Positions 42,596 through 52,757 of a DNA stretch of 64,000 nucleotides are shown here, piece by piece. The stretch is taken from contig CM036754.1 of the NCBI GenBank assembly GCA_020796225.1, positions 69,087,440 through 69,151,439 of the forward strand, given 5' to 3'. The position numbers and the translations under genes were made by a program. The notes beneath the pieces were generated by a model, which was given only the letters and a program-made list of their open reading frames with translations, was not told the origin of the DNA and ran no database searches. Position 1 is the first letter of the stretch. Each line of letters opens with the position of its first letter. This stretch comes from Arion vulgaris (lineage: Eukaryota > Mollusca > Gastropoda > Stylommatophora > Arionidae).

Positions 42596-42700
42596 CATTA
42601 TTCTAGAACATTGATATTCAAAAACTTGAATTCTTTTAGAACATTGATATTACAAAATTTGAATTCTTTTAGAAAACTGATATTTAAAAACTTGAATTCA
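42596..42700 (+). repeat. 33-bp tandem repeat, three units
   Basis: Units of TTTAGAACATTGATATT plus CAAAAACTTGAATTC. Three copies with small changes. Confidence 0.9.
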
Positions 42701-42792
42701 TCTAAACAGTTCATTCCAAAATTCGTGATCATCTTTACCGACTGATATAAAATCATCCCTTGACATAAATTCTTGATTTTACATTTTAATAT

Positions 42793-43176
42793 AGGTAACA
42801 GTGACGACCTTCCAAAAGTATTTTTGCCCACCCAAACCTTTAGTTCTGTAAGGTTTTTATTATATGTTATTACTAAAATTACAGCGATGTTTATATGGTA
42901 TACTTGTCGAAACTTTACTGTACGATTGTCAAGTTTGTCTATAACTAAGCATTTCCTTGTTCCACATGCAATTCAGTGCAAGTCAAAATCGGGAATCCCG
43001 TGGAATTAATCAGTTCACAATGTTTCATACCGACTGTCATTGGCATATGTACGCAACATTTACTTTCATTTATAGAAGTGGAAGGTATCATTTGTTCACT
43101 ATGTGACCTTTCTTTTATAATATGTAATAGTAATACGCCTTTGCAATCATTCGCAACCATTTTGTGTATTACTGTA
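42793..43176 (+). CDS. Coding-like region, possible exon with a frameshift
   Basis: After TTTTAATATAG (acceptor-like, ending about 42792) the frame reads NSDDLPKVFLPTQTF, then CRNFTVRLSSLSITKHFLVP to about 42975. A shift of frame leads into VQVKIGNPVELISSQCF, IPTVIGICTQHLLSFIEVEG and CSLCDLSFIICNSNTPLQSF, ending at a donor-like ACT/GTAAGT (43171-43176). Seven Cys in varied context. Not recognised. Could be a host exon with an indel error, or an old pseudogene. Confidence 0.3.
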
Positions 43177-43462
43177 AGTTCTAAACTTTGATGATCATTT
43201 TGTTGTGCTTATGCAAAATTATATAACAAAAACGTTTTTGGATCAACCAAGCTACTTACCACTTAGTTAAACTTGTATTCGTAAGGTCGTGAGATATATA
43301 AGACTGCTTGCAAAAATTACTGGTATGCGTCAGGTAGATTTCGTACAAATTAAACCCTAGTGTGATCACGAATTTTGGAACGAACTATAACAATTGTTGC
43401 ATGTTGATCTTCACCGATAAACTGATGTTACTTTTCCAAATCACATTTAGCGTTGTTATAAC

Positions 43463-43650
43463 TTAGCCAGTGGCGTCTGTGGCTTAGGGGATAGTAACTC
43501 GGTCTATTAACCCCGACGTTCTGAATTCGAATCACGCTGCGGACAGTTTGGTTGCAAATTGTTTCGCGTGGATATTTACAAAAAGACGATGTCACCACCC
43601 GTTCAGAAAGCAATGGCTGAACGTAATAATGCCTAGTAAAATCACAAACA
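43463..43650 (+). mobile_element. SINE-3 copy with clear polymerase III boxes
   Basis: Box A TGGCTTAGGGG (43480-43490) and box B GAATTCGAATC (43523-43533) are 43 bp apart, the usual tRNA/SINE spacing. The body holds GGTTGCAAATTGTTTCGCG, CCCGTTCAGAAAGCAATGG and AACGTAATAATGCCTAG. The head resembles a tRNA closely, but the 3' acceptor part and pairing are not those of a functional tRNA. Confidence 0.88.
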
Positions 43651-44094
43651 GCGTTAAACTGTCTGCCTGCATATCTCTGCCTTCCTGTTTAATTACCTCC
43701 CTGTCTGAGAAGACTAGTGGTTTTCAAATAGACCACCCCTCACCTATTGAAGATGAAGCAAGATTCCCACGTCCCACCTCCCATTCCTCTTTTTATCCCT
43801 CCGAATGAGCTAAAGTTTCAAAAAAAAGCAAACAAAGAAAAATAATTCTCCACTAAGCTGTATAACAGCACTGTCTCAACAAAACAATAACATTGGCAGT
43901 GAGAGATGTAAACACTAGCAAAATAAATTATTGACAAGAAAGTTGAGAAAAAAGGTCAACAGTAGACACAATTAAAGATGTTTTGGGTTGTTTTCAAAGA
44001 CATTTTGAACTTACAGTTTTAAGGAAAATAACTATTTTTACTGTAAAAACAAGTTATTATAAAAACTTATTAAAACAAATTTTAATAACGTTTT
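43651..44094. other. Unassigned sequence
   Basis: No gene recognised. A-rich around 43815-44090. Confidence 0.4.
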
Positions 44095-45645
44095 GTACCT
44101 CCCATGATACTGCCTCACACTTTCCCTGATAATGCCTCACACTTTCCTTGATAATGCCTCACACTTTCCCTGATACTGCCTCACACTTTCCCTGATACTG
44201 CCTCACACTTTCCTGATAATGCCTCACACTTTCCTTGATCCTCCCACCTCTATTAATACTGCCTAACAACTCCTGATAAAGCCTCCACCTCTCGTGATAC
44301 TGTCTCTCACGTCCTGATACGCCTCACACCTCCTGATACTGCCTCACACCTCTATTAATAATGCCTCACAACTCCTGATATGCCTCACACCTTCCATGAT
44401 ACTGCCTTATCTCTCACCTGATACTGCCTCACACTTTCCCTGATAATGCCTCACACTTTCCTTGATACTGCCTTATCTCTCACCTGATACTGCCTCACAC
44501 TTTCCTGATACTGCCTCACACTTCCTGATAATGCCTCACACTTTCCTTGATACTGCCTCCCACCTCTATTAATACTGCCTAACAACTCCCCTGATAAAGC
44601 CTCACACCTCTCGTGATACTGTCTCTCACCGTCCCTGATACTGCCTCACACCTCTCCTGATACTGCCTCACACCTTCCATGATACTGCCTTATCTCTCAC
44701 CTGATACTGCCTCACACTTTCCCTGATAATGCCTCACACTTTCCTTGATCTGCCTCCACCTCTATTAATACTGCCTAACAACTCCCTGATAAAGCCTCAC
44801 CCTCTCATACTGTTCTCACCGTCCTGATACTGCCTCACACCTCATTAATAATGCCTCACACTCCCTGATACTGCCTCACACCTTCCATGATACTGCCTTA
44901 TCTCTCACCTGATACTGCCTCACACCTCCTGGTATGCCTCGCATCTCCATTAATACTGCCTCACCTCTCAATGATCTACCTCCACCTCCTGGTACTGCCT
45001 CACACTCCTGGTACTGCCCCACACCTCCCATATACCGCCTTACCTCTCTCCTGATACTGCCTCACCTCCCATATAGCCTTACCTCCTGGTACTGCCCACA
45101 CCTTCCATATACCGCCTTACCCTCCTGGTACTGCCCACACCTCCATATCGCCTACCCTCCTGGTACTGCCCCACACCTTCCATATACCGCCTTACCCTCC
45201 TGTACTGCCCACACCTCCCATATACCGCCTTACCCCTCCCTGGTACTGCCCCACACCTTCCATATACCGCCTACCTCCTGGTACTGCCCACCTCCCATAT
45301 CGCCTTCCCTCCCTGGTACTGCCCACACCTCCCATATACCGCCTTACCCTCCTGGTACTGCCCCACACCTTCCATATACCGCCTTACCCTCCTGGTACTG
45401 CCCCACACCTCCCATATACCGCCTTACCCTCCTGGTACTGCCCCACCTTCCATACGCCTTACCTCCTGGTACTGCCCACACCTTCCATATACCGCCTTAC
45501 CTCTCCTGATACTGCCTCGCATCTCCATTAATACTGTCTCACAACTTCCTTGGTACTGCCCCGCATCTCCCATATACCGCCTTACAGCACCTCTAATACT
45601 GCCTCACATCTTCCCTTATACTGCCTCATGTCTGACTAGGGTGGC
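44095..45645 (+). repeat. 20-22 bp C/T-rich satellite, later doubled to 40 bp
   Basis: First part (44095-44990): units of CTGATACTGCCTCACACTTT with variants (CCTTGATAATG, CTATTAATACTG, TTATCTCTCAC). Second part (about 44990-45560): a 40-bp unit of CCTGGTACTGCCCCACACCT followed by TCCATATACCGCCTTACCCT, that is, two diverged 20-mers amplified together. Numerous small deletions. The open frame at 44934-45509 is periodic. Confidence 0.95.
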
Positions 45646-45904
45646 GCGTCTCCCATATTGAGAATCCCTGGTCTAGACCTATCTAATCTGACATGTCTCA
45701 ATATTTACTTACATGTAGCCCTGTCTGTTTGCCGATCGATAGACGTATAAATAACTCTAATGATATTTTTACAAGTCTGAAATCTGTATGTTTAATCAAT
45801 GTTTATATGTTATGTTTACACCTTACTCGCGACAATGTCTTAACATTTTTACAGTGGCGTTTAACTTCTGAACATTTTTACAGGGGCGGTTACCCAAACA
45901 CATT
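45646..45904. other. Unassigned sequence
   Basis: No gene or repeat recognised. Confidence 0.35.
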
Positions 45905-46141
45905 TGTATCTATTCGGGAGTCTCTGTGGCGCGGAGGTAAGATGCTCGTCTCTCGCTATAAAAGCACTCGATTCGTTCCCCACGTGGAGCAAACATAATT
46001 TTTTTCCCAGATATTTCCGATCTCAATGTAGGTGATATAGATATCTTAGTCCTATCGGAGAAGGACGATAAAATGTAGGCCCTGTATTCAAGGTGAGCAC
46101 CTAAAAAGATCACAGGCAATAAAAAAAAAAGGATTAGGCAA
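45905..46141 (+). mobile_element. SINE-1 head, 5' part of an interrupted copy
   Basis: The tRNA-like head has box A TGGCGCGGAGG (45927-45937) and box B-like GATTCGTTCCC (45970-45980). Then CGATCTCAATGTAGGTGATA, AGTCCTATCGGAGAAGGACG and GTGAGCACCT follow the full-length order of 53134-53576. The copy resumes at 46615 after a LINE insertion. Confidence 0.88.
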
Positions 46142-46614
46142 TAATGCCGCTTCTTCTTCTTCTTTTGTCGTTACACTGTTACCGGGCTGTTGCCCAGTGT
46201 CGCGGTTTTCTGTTTTTGTTGTCTTGCGCTAATCTAGTGGATTGGGTTATATATATTTTGCTTTTTTGAGAGGATTCTGCTATGCCATCTTACCATCGTT
46301 TTCGTGGTCTTCCTCTCGCTTTGTTACCTGATGTTGTGGTGTAGAATACTGTATACAGTGGTTTTTGGTTGCATTCTTACTAAGTCCCCAAACCACTTCA
46401 TTCTTTGTTTCTCAGTGTAATTCAAGCAAGATTCTGTGCCAACTTTATTTCTTATGCTGAGGTTGGTGATTCTGTCTTTTCTGGTGTTGTTGGTAACTTT
46501 TCGTAAGCATCGCATTTGATATGTAGTTATTTTTTTTAGACTCTGCTTTGCTCATGGTCTATGCTTGGCTCTGGTAACACAGAGTAGGCATGAAAATAAT
46601 GTTGATCATCTGTT
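46142..46614 (-). mobile_element. LINE L-a 3' fragment inserted in SINE-1
   Basis: Minus strand from 46614: QMINIIFMPTLCYQ (equals the IFIPTLCYKCQTW region), a decayed TMSKA segment, MRCLRKVTNNTRKDRITNLS, LNYTEKQRMKWFGDLVRMQP, then KARGRPRKR and the 3' UTR with CACTGGGCAACAGCCCGGTA. It ends with a GAA-type tail (plus strand TTCTTCTTCTTC at 46149-46160). Flanking GCCGCT occurs on both sides and may be the TSD. It is 5'-truncated, without an RT core. Confidence 0.85.
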
Positions 46615-46794
46615 GTACAGCCGCTGCCCGGGCATAATTCATTAAAAGGATTAAAATAAAAGTGTGTCAACATTGTCTTTCTCTTAAAAGATATATTGGG
46701 TCCCTCACCGGTACTGTGTTGTTCGTGCTCTGTCGCTGAATTCTTCCTGTGTAAGAATAAGACCAGAACCGACATGGTTATTCACCGAAGTGCC
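46615..46794 (+). mobile_element. SINE-1 body, middle part of the interrupted copy
   Basis: CAGCCGCTGCCCGGGCATAA, TTCATTAA, CTCACCGGTACTG, CCTGTGTAAGAATAAGACC and GTTATTCACCGAAGTGCC continue the SINE-1 consensus. At TTAA (46795-46798) it is broken by the piggyBac-like element. TGATGGTTCTATCAATCAAA at 47455-47474 is the missing tail. Confidence 0.88.
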
Positions 46795-46798
46795 TTAA

Positions 46799-47450
46799 CT
46801 CTTTCCACACGCAGTTATTTCCTCAAGTTTTAACCAGTTAATTCTTCTTCTTCTTCTGCGTTCTCACTAGATTGGGATTTCGGATTCTCTAACAAAGGCA
46901 GCCGTCTGCCTCAGATCATCAGCCACGCCATACAGTTTGTCTTGGACGCTGGTGTAAGTGGGCCACCTCTTTCTTCTCAGGTCTGCATACTGGGGGCAGT
47001 TCTGTAGGATATGTTCTGTTGTCATACTTGCTAAGCCACAGGGGCACAGGCCGTTGGTGCCTATCTTGAATTTGGTGTACTGGTGGTGTCTCATTCTGTT
47101 GTGACCCTTCCGAAGGCGAAGTATAGCTGTCTGGTCCCTTCTGGACAGTTGGTAATATCCATCATTCTTGTTGTGTTTTGGGAAGAAAGTTAAAATAAAA
47201 AACTACACAAAAAAACCCATCCTAACTGCTCGTCAATAAATAAACATATATATATATTATTATATACTAAATTGAAGAAAACTGGACAACTCAATAGAAT
47301 AACAAGGTTGAAAAGTTGTATAAGTAAAACAGTAGAAGTAAAACTAGAAAGACTTCTTATAAGGAAACAACTCTATGGCGCAGTGTGCGGCTAATAGTGT
47401 GCAACGGACTTCCGCCATGGTGCAGTGTGCGACTTAAAGCGTGGAAAGAG
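46799..47450. mobile_element. 652-bp piggyBac-like non-autonomous element
   Basis: TTAA flanks both ends (46795-46798 and 47451-47454). The left end is CTCTTTCCACACGC. The right end, reverse-complemented, is CTCTTTCCACGC. TTAA duplication and CxCTTT-type ends are hallmarks of piggyBac elements. Joining the outer flanks restores the SINE-1 3' end exactly, so the boundaries are firm. No transposase inside. The interior holds a LINE fragment (46835-47175). Confidence 0.88.
46835..47175 (-). pseudogene. LINE L-RH-type C-terminal tail inside the piggyBac-like element
   Basis: Minus strand, open: GYYQLSRRDQTAILRLRKGH, NRMRHHQYTKFKIGTNGLCP, CGLASMTTEHILQNCPQYAD, LRRKRWPTYTSVQDKLYGVA and a DDLRQTAAFVRESEIPI end with a stop. 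The CPCG...TEHILQNCP pattern is the zinc-knuckle-like end that follows RNase H in many mollusc LINEs. A GAA-type tail (46847-46858) follows. Unlike most fragments here the frame is intact for about 100 codons, suggesting a younger age. Confidence 0.85.
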
Positions 47451-47599
47451 TTAATGATGGTTCTATCAATCAAATTGGACTCTACAGTCACCTCTGCACA
47501 TACCAGAGAGTGACAGCAGCATACATCTAATGATGTTATTATCGTTTGGGATGGGCGGCTATTATTATTATCAATCAAATCAAATGCGTATCTATCCAC

Positions 47600-47960
47600 C
47601 AATAATAATAATTCCTCTCATACCGTTATACGTTACATAGGGCCTGTAAGTAATTTCTCATACCGCTCTATCCTTGACAACTCGCTCAATCTCCTCCATG
47701 GAACTGAGACCGATATTTCTTGCCTCTCTCAGCAAAGTTCGTTTCAGGGTCTCCTAGGTCGTCCTCTCTTTCTTGAACACTTAGCATCCCACTTCAATGC
47801 CTGCTTTGATATTCGTTAATCATTTCTCCTCAAGATGTGTCCAATATATCTCCATCTTCTCTTTCCTATAACAGTTGTTACTAATGGTTGACCAGACATT
47901 TATTTGATTTCATCACTTCTTCTGAATTCGTTCCATGTTATATTCATTATCTATCCGCCA
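47600..47960 (-). pseudogene. LINE 3' end with (TAA)-like tail
   Basis: Minus strand: pieces SRKRGRP, ETLKRTLLREARNIGLSS, MEEIERVVKDRAV, then the YxRYE-like end and a TAATAATAAT stretch at about 47602-47612. Same terminus as 8700-8825 and 53940-54225. Several frameshifts. Confidence 0.75.
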
Positions 47961-48194
47961 ATGCCAAATCACAATGGTTCGTACGTCTACATATTCCATG
48001 ATTCCGAGTTAATGTTTATAAGAATGTTTTTGTAATCTCTGTATAAATAGCTTTCACTGTGGGTGTCTTTAAGCACACGAATGTTGCTTCCTAAAGGTAA
48101 ACGTTTTAAGTAGTTTCCCATCATCTCCAAGACACAATAGGTAAACAAATCTGTTCAACGTTTTGATGAGGCTACGATTAAAATAGTGATATCT

Positions 48195-48358
48195 TTTCAG
48201 GCCCGTGCGGTATATTTTCTCAGTATGATGCAAGTCAGCGAAATACCGCCTCTTAAATCTTTTTTCTTTAAAATAACCTTCAATTGTGATTTTGATTTTG
48301 CTGCTTATGCCGCCCCCATTACGGTCTCGCCTGATGCGGCTGCCTCTCTGTATCATAG
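48195..48358 (-). repeat. DR-3 dispersed repeat copy
   Basis: Reverse complement of 13833-13998, about 80 percent identical by eye. No coding assignment. Confidence 0.75.
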
Positions 48359-48554
48359 CACGACACGGTATCTTTTTTTGAAACTGATAAACACAATGTT
48401 AAACCATAGGATATAAGATGATTTCGTCCATGTTCAGCTAAGAATAAGCTGTAATCTATGGGATGTGTATTTTGATAGATGGGTACTTGTTATATAAACC
48501 ATTATACAATTGAAAGGCGATAACGCAGTGCCCACATATCGGTCAGATTAAAAG

Positions 48555-48785
48555 ACTATCATTTTGAATAATATATGAGTTGATATTAAGTAAGGAATGA
48601 ATGTCTAGGGGAATAAATGAGTTGATATTAAGTAAGGAATGAATGTCTAGTGGAATAAAATGAGTTGATATTAAGTAAGGAATGAATGTCTAGTGGAATA
48701 TATGAGTTGATATTAAGTAAGGAATGAATGTCTAGGGGAATATATGAGTTGATATTAAGTAAGGAATGAATGTCTAGGGGAATAT
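48555..48785 (+). repeat. 42-bp tandem repeat, five units
   Basis: The unit is ATATGAGTTGATATTAAGTA plus AGGAATGAATGTCTAGGGGA and AT, almost identical between copies. Confidence 0.97.
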
Positions 48786-48849
48786 GATAGGAGCATGTAA
48801 TATTCAGAAGTTGTTTGGAAGTGATTTAAAAAAAAGTAAAAATTTAAAA

Positions 48850-48972
48850 AAATAAGTAAAGAACCCTTTTTCATACCCCGAGGTATATTGGGAAAAACAA
48901 TGTTAGGCTCGTATGTTTAATTGACTGTCGGCACGGGACAGGAGATGTGATCAACATCACGCCGGACGCTTT
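48850..48972 (-). mobile_element. SINE-6 3' half
   Basis: Minus strand: GGCGTGATGTTGATCACATC, GTGCCGACAGTCAATTAAAC and TACCTCGGGGTATGAAAAAG, as in 41730-41870. Confidence 0.75.
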
Positions 48973-48984
48973 TAATTCTTAAAG

Positions 48985-49255
48985 CTTTTCCTGATAGCAA
49001 ATTGACTCAACAAACACTTATATAGAGTAGGAATAAGTCAAACAGCTCTCTGCCAGTGTCAGCAGGCGGAACAGACACCAGATCATATCCTGCAAGATTG
49101 TCCTCTCCTGTGTGAGCTGAGAAGCAACATGTGGCCACACACAGTCAACCTGAAAACTAAGCTTTGGGAAACCTGACAGACCTGAAGCTGACTGCCCAGT
49201 TGTGGTCCACAGTAAATTAAGCGCATGACCAGAGATCGCTGAAGAAGATGAAGAT
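48985..49255 (+). pseudogene. LINE L-RH-type C-terminal tail
   Basis: Plus strand: LNKHLYRVGISQTALCQCQQ, AEQTPDHILQDCPLLCELRS and NMWPHTVNLKTKLWE, then stops. This matches the HNRMxxHxYxKFxIGxxxxCPCG...TEHILQNCPxxxxLR pattern of the fragment at 46835-47175. The following 70 bp decay. Confidence 0.82.
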
Positions 49256-49257
49256 AG

Positions 49258-49365
49258 CAAATTGAGGCTAGGTCGCCCTCACGAACTCTGTGCTGAAATG
49301 TTCCTGTGTAAGAAAGAGATCGGAGCATACATGATTACTCACCAAAGTGCAATGATGATGTTCAT

Positions 49366-49368
<3 letters not shown>
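49258..49368 (+). mobile_element. SINE-1 3' end
   Basis: CTCACGAACTCTGTGCTGAA, GTAAGAAAGAGATCGGAGCA and GATTACTCACCAAAGTGCAA match the 3' 110 bp of SINE-1. It runs directly into the expanded tail. Confidence 0.9.
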
Positions 49369-49536
<168 letters not shown>

Positions 49537-49579
49537 AACTCAACAGAAAAGAACAATTTGTCATCTTCCGGCTACTTAA

Positions 49580-49760
49580 TGGGAACAATAAGAAGATGTA
49601 TCATTTGTTGAACAAGTACAAGAGAGTTCTTACTGATGTTTAAACATGTGATACCAGCAAGATGACAGAGATACACATCCTGCAAAAGTGCCCAACATAC
49701 AAGGAACAAATAAAACGCAAAGAGGATCGCTTCCGATGTCAAGAAAAACTGAAGGACACA
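49580..49760 (+). pseudogene. LINE L-RH-type C-terminal tail
   Basis: LNKYKRVLTDV, a stop, TCDTSKMTEIHILQKCPTYK, EQIKRKEDRFRCQEKLKDTR. The TEIHILQKCP motif equals TEHILQNCP in the fragment at 46835. This is a third, more diverged copy. Confidence 0.75.
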
Positions 49761-49985
49761 CGTCCACTTTCTAAACGACACATCTTACACATGTCCACTT
49801 TCTAAATCACACACACATGTCCACTTTCTAAACACATCTACACGTCCACTTTCTGAAGACACATCATGTCAGACACTCCACATGTAGAAAGTGGACATTT
49901 GTAAGATGTGTGCATTATAAAATGGACATGCGTGAGATGTGTCCTTCAGAAAGTGGACATTTGTAAGATATATTCTACAAAAATA
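49750..49985. repeat. Direct units turning into inverted units
   Basis: GTCCACTTTCTAAA with ACACAT-type linkers occurs four times to about 49855. From 49885 the same sequence appears reversed (AGAAAGTGGACATTTGTAAG, three times). The two halves could form a long imperfect hairpin around 49870. Confidence 0.85.
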
Positions 49986-50692
49986 GAACACTTGTAAAAC
50001 TTCCTCTTCATTTCCTTCTTTGTTTCAAACCGTTCTTGATATTTCGTTTCTTACCATTTTCTTTTTTTTATTTTGTCTTCCAATTTCTTTTTCTTCTGTA
50101 TTCTTATTTATCGTGTCATGGATAGAATATTTGAATGCCTTGACTAACTCAACGTAGAATTTACGTTTTTGTGTGTGGAAATGTTTGGGTTTGATGTGGG
50201 ATGGCAGGTTTGGTTTGATTAAGACATTAAACATTTTTAGTTAGTTTACCGTCTGCTTTGAGAAATCACAAATCCAGGGTTGCTGTCAAATTGTGAATTG
50301 AAAACTGATTAAATTGAGAGAGCGAGAGAGAGAATTATTGTGTTATTATGGCTTTGTGTTAGTGTATGAGAGAGTGAGAGAGAGAGAGAGAGAATTATTG
50401 TGTTATTATGTGTTTGTGTTAGTGTATGTGAGCGAGAGATAGCGAGAGAGAAAGAAAGAGAGAGAAAAAGATAGAAAGAGAAGTAGAAAGAGAATAATTA
50501 TAATGATGAAGACATGCATACATTTTATACGTAGCTATGATGTGAACTATATATATATGTACATAGTTTCTGATCTAAGAAATGTAATATGTGTGTTTTT
50601 ATTAATCAATGCACATATATGTTTACATGGATTATCCATTCTTTTAATCTTTGTAGATGAAAGCAGAGCCTACATCCATCTTCTCATTTTTT
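49986..50692. other. Unassigned sequence with GA microsatellite
   Basis: No gene recognised. A duplicated piece (ATTATTGTGTTATTATG) and GA-rich runs lie at 50309-50495. Confidence 0.5.
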
Positions 50693-50695
50693 ATT

Positions 50696-50731
<36 letters not shown>

Positions 50732-50808
50732 TTGCTGCCGCTACTGCTACTACTACTACTACTACTACTGCTACTGCTACTACTGCTACTACTACTACTA
50801 CTACTGCT

Positions 50809-50841
<33 letters not shown>

Positions 50842-50868
50842 ATACTAATACTACTACCAAATAAATAC
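50693..50868. repeat. (CTA)n/(CTG) trinucleotide microsatellite
   Basis: About 175 bp of CTA triplets with interspersed CTG and GCC variants. Confidence 0.97.
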
Positions 50869-50892
50869 TTGCTTGTACTATCGTATTTGCCT

Positions 50893-51122
50893 TAGCGTAG
50901 TGAGCTTCATTAATCCCAAGAGTACCTGCTTCAAATTCTGCGCTGGGTAATTTGAAAGCAAATTTGTTTCCTTGGATTTTACGAACGATAAATATAAACC
51001 TCGCTGTTCAGAATACAATGACAAACTACTAAACGTATAAGCGGTGCCTAGAACATCAACATATCGTTTACTGTGGTTGATAACGTCCTGTAAAGGATAT
51101 ACCACGATTTTCATTTTCAATT
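50893..51122 (+). mobile_element. SINE-3 copy
   Basis: TAGTGAGCTTCATTAATCCC, box B-like GCTTCAAATTC, AGCAAATTTGTTTCCTTGGA, AACGTATAAGCGGTGCCTAG and GTTTACTGTGGTTGATAACG. It ends CCACGATTTTCATTTTCAA. The first head bases are absent. Confidence 0.88.
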
Positions 51123-51386
51123 AGGAGTGAGTATGTAAAGTGAATGCATTTCAAAAATAGATGTCTGCGAACAAATAATGAGGTAAAATGGGACGAATTC
51201 AGGAAAAGTGATGAAATCAGAGAAATATGTAAGCGATGGATTGACAAAATGTCTGAGACAGTTGTCACTAACTTGTTCACGGTGTACACAAATGTGCCAT
51301 CAAAGTTTCTCTTATTAGCCTGATCCTGAAAGCCAAAAGAGATTGATCGAATTTCTGCTTGTTACCTTGGTTAAGGTCCGTTAATC

Positions 51387-51650
51387 TTCTTCTTCTTCTA
51401 CGAACGTCTCGTATCGATCTCTTCTTTACCACTTTGTGTGATTTGTATGTGATCTGAGCCTAAGAGCCACTGTGCGGTGTGCCAGTATGCGCCTACAAGT
51501 AGGCCAGCACATACGATTTCTGAAATACCTTTTATTTACTAGGGTAGCTTCCTAGTCCTACATCAGTTACCTCTTACGATATGCCTTGTAGGTCGCAGTA
51601 GTACAATTCTTTGCTTTCCTTGCGGGCCCCGGCACCACACGAGCGGGCAC
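51387..51650 (-). mobile_element. SINE-5B copy
   Basis: Minus strand with a (GAA)n tail at 51387-51398. It contains GCGCCTACAAGTAGGCCAGC and CTTGCGGGCCCCGGCACCAC in plus notation. Nearly full length. Confidence 0.92.
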
Positions 51651-51898
51651 ATTGATAGAATAGCAGGTTGTTCTGTCGATCATATTTACATGATTTATTT
51701 CCTGGCTTTTATAAAATTGTAATTTACAAGTTTAGAATTCATCACCAATCCGCTCAGTGTTAAAGCAGCCTTCTAACCCAGGCGATCTGGAACTGGTTGC
51801 TTCAGCCACTTTGAGTATGGTTATCTTCTTGTATCTCTCTTCATAAAATCTTTCGTTTTTGTGTGTTCTCTCTTAACTTATTAACGATGTTGTTTCAG

Positions 51899-51932
51899 CT
51901 CTATATGTATGACTGTAGACTTACTCGTAAAG
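51899..51932 (+). other. Candidate 34-nt exon
   Basis: Acceptor-like ACGATGTTGTTTCAG (ending 51898), then 34 nt reading LYMYDCRLTRK in frame 1, then the donor-like GTATTA. The donor is weaker than at 1051. Could be chance. Confidence 0.2.
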
Positions 51933-52011
51933 GTATTAACCCTTTCATTGTCTTTCTCGCGGACATACCCTAATACAAACCACAAAATAAAGGTAATTGT
52001 ATCAATTACTG

Positions 52012-52242
52012 TGTCCATGTGGTCCCGGGGCCCAAATAGAGAGCAAAGAATAGTAACACTGCGACCTACAAGGCATGTGGTAAGAGGTGACTGAGGTAGG
52101 AATAGAATGAAGCTACCCAAGTAAATAAATCTACTTGTAGGCGCATAACTGGCACAGCACAAAATCGATATTAGGCTTAGATACATACACATCACAACAA
52201 GTGATGAACAAGTGATCGATATGAAGCGTTCGAAGATGAAAA
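52012..52242 (+). mobile_element. SINE-5B copy with 11-bp target-site duplication
   Basis: ATCAATTACTG is repeated exactly at 52001-52011 and 52243-52253. The element holds GTGGTCCCGGGGCCCA, AAAGAATAGTAACACTGCGA, GTGGTAAGAGGTGACTGAGG and GTGATCGATATGAAGCGTTC. The GAA tail is short. The middle (GGATGTGCTGG region) is partly deleted. Confidence 0.92.
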
Positions 52243-52517
52243 ATCAATTACTGATGAAATTAATTACTATCACAATTATTTTCTTGTATATAACCTTCTT
52301 TGAACTTCGCTAATATGCTCATTGAATCATTCAAGAAACACAAATTCGTGAAACTCTGGGTCAAAGATCCTTAGTTACTTCCATAATCTCCATTGTCCTA
52401 CTGTAAGTAGTTGTTGTAAAAGCGTCGTTGGCATCCTCAGTGATTGCACCCATTATTATCGCCATGAAATTCCAATTCACTGCGTCTATGCCGTACTACA
52501 GAACCATCTGTGTAGAT

Positions 52518-52757
52518 GAAAATGGTATCCCTTAAAGGATGTCTCCATCAACCACAGTAAACAAGTCGTTGATTTTTTCTAGGCATCACTTATACGTTCA
52601 GTAGTTTGCCATTGCTTTCTAAACGGTGAGGTCTATTTTACCATTTCTAAAAAAATCCCACGGAAACGAATTTGCTTCCAAACTGCCTGCCGCGGAGTTT
52701 GAACCAGGTACGCTTGGGTTGTGATCGAGCTCACAACCGCTTCAGCTACAGACGCCC
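52518..52757 (-). mobile_element. SINE-3 copy
   Basis: Nearly identical in layout to 23842-24075: CATCAACCACAGTAAACAAG, CACTTATACGTTCAGTAGTT, CCCACGGAAACGAATTTGCT, GAGTTTGAACCAGGTACGCT and GCTCACAACCGCTTCAGCTA in plus notation. The full head including ACAGACGCCCA is present. Confidence 0.92.

Noticed and set aside
43463..43540. Functional tRNA gene (box A and B at 43480 and 43523)
   Set aside because: The sequence continues as a repeated 190-bp SINE-3 body in several copies. A full cloverleaf with acceptor-stem pairing could not be drawn.
44934..45509. 191-codon proline-rich secreted protein
   Set aside because: Lies entirely in the 40-bp C/T-rich array and follows its period, with frame shifts at each short deletion.
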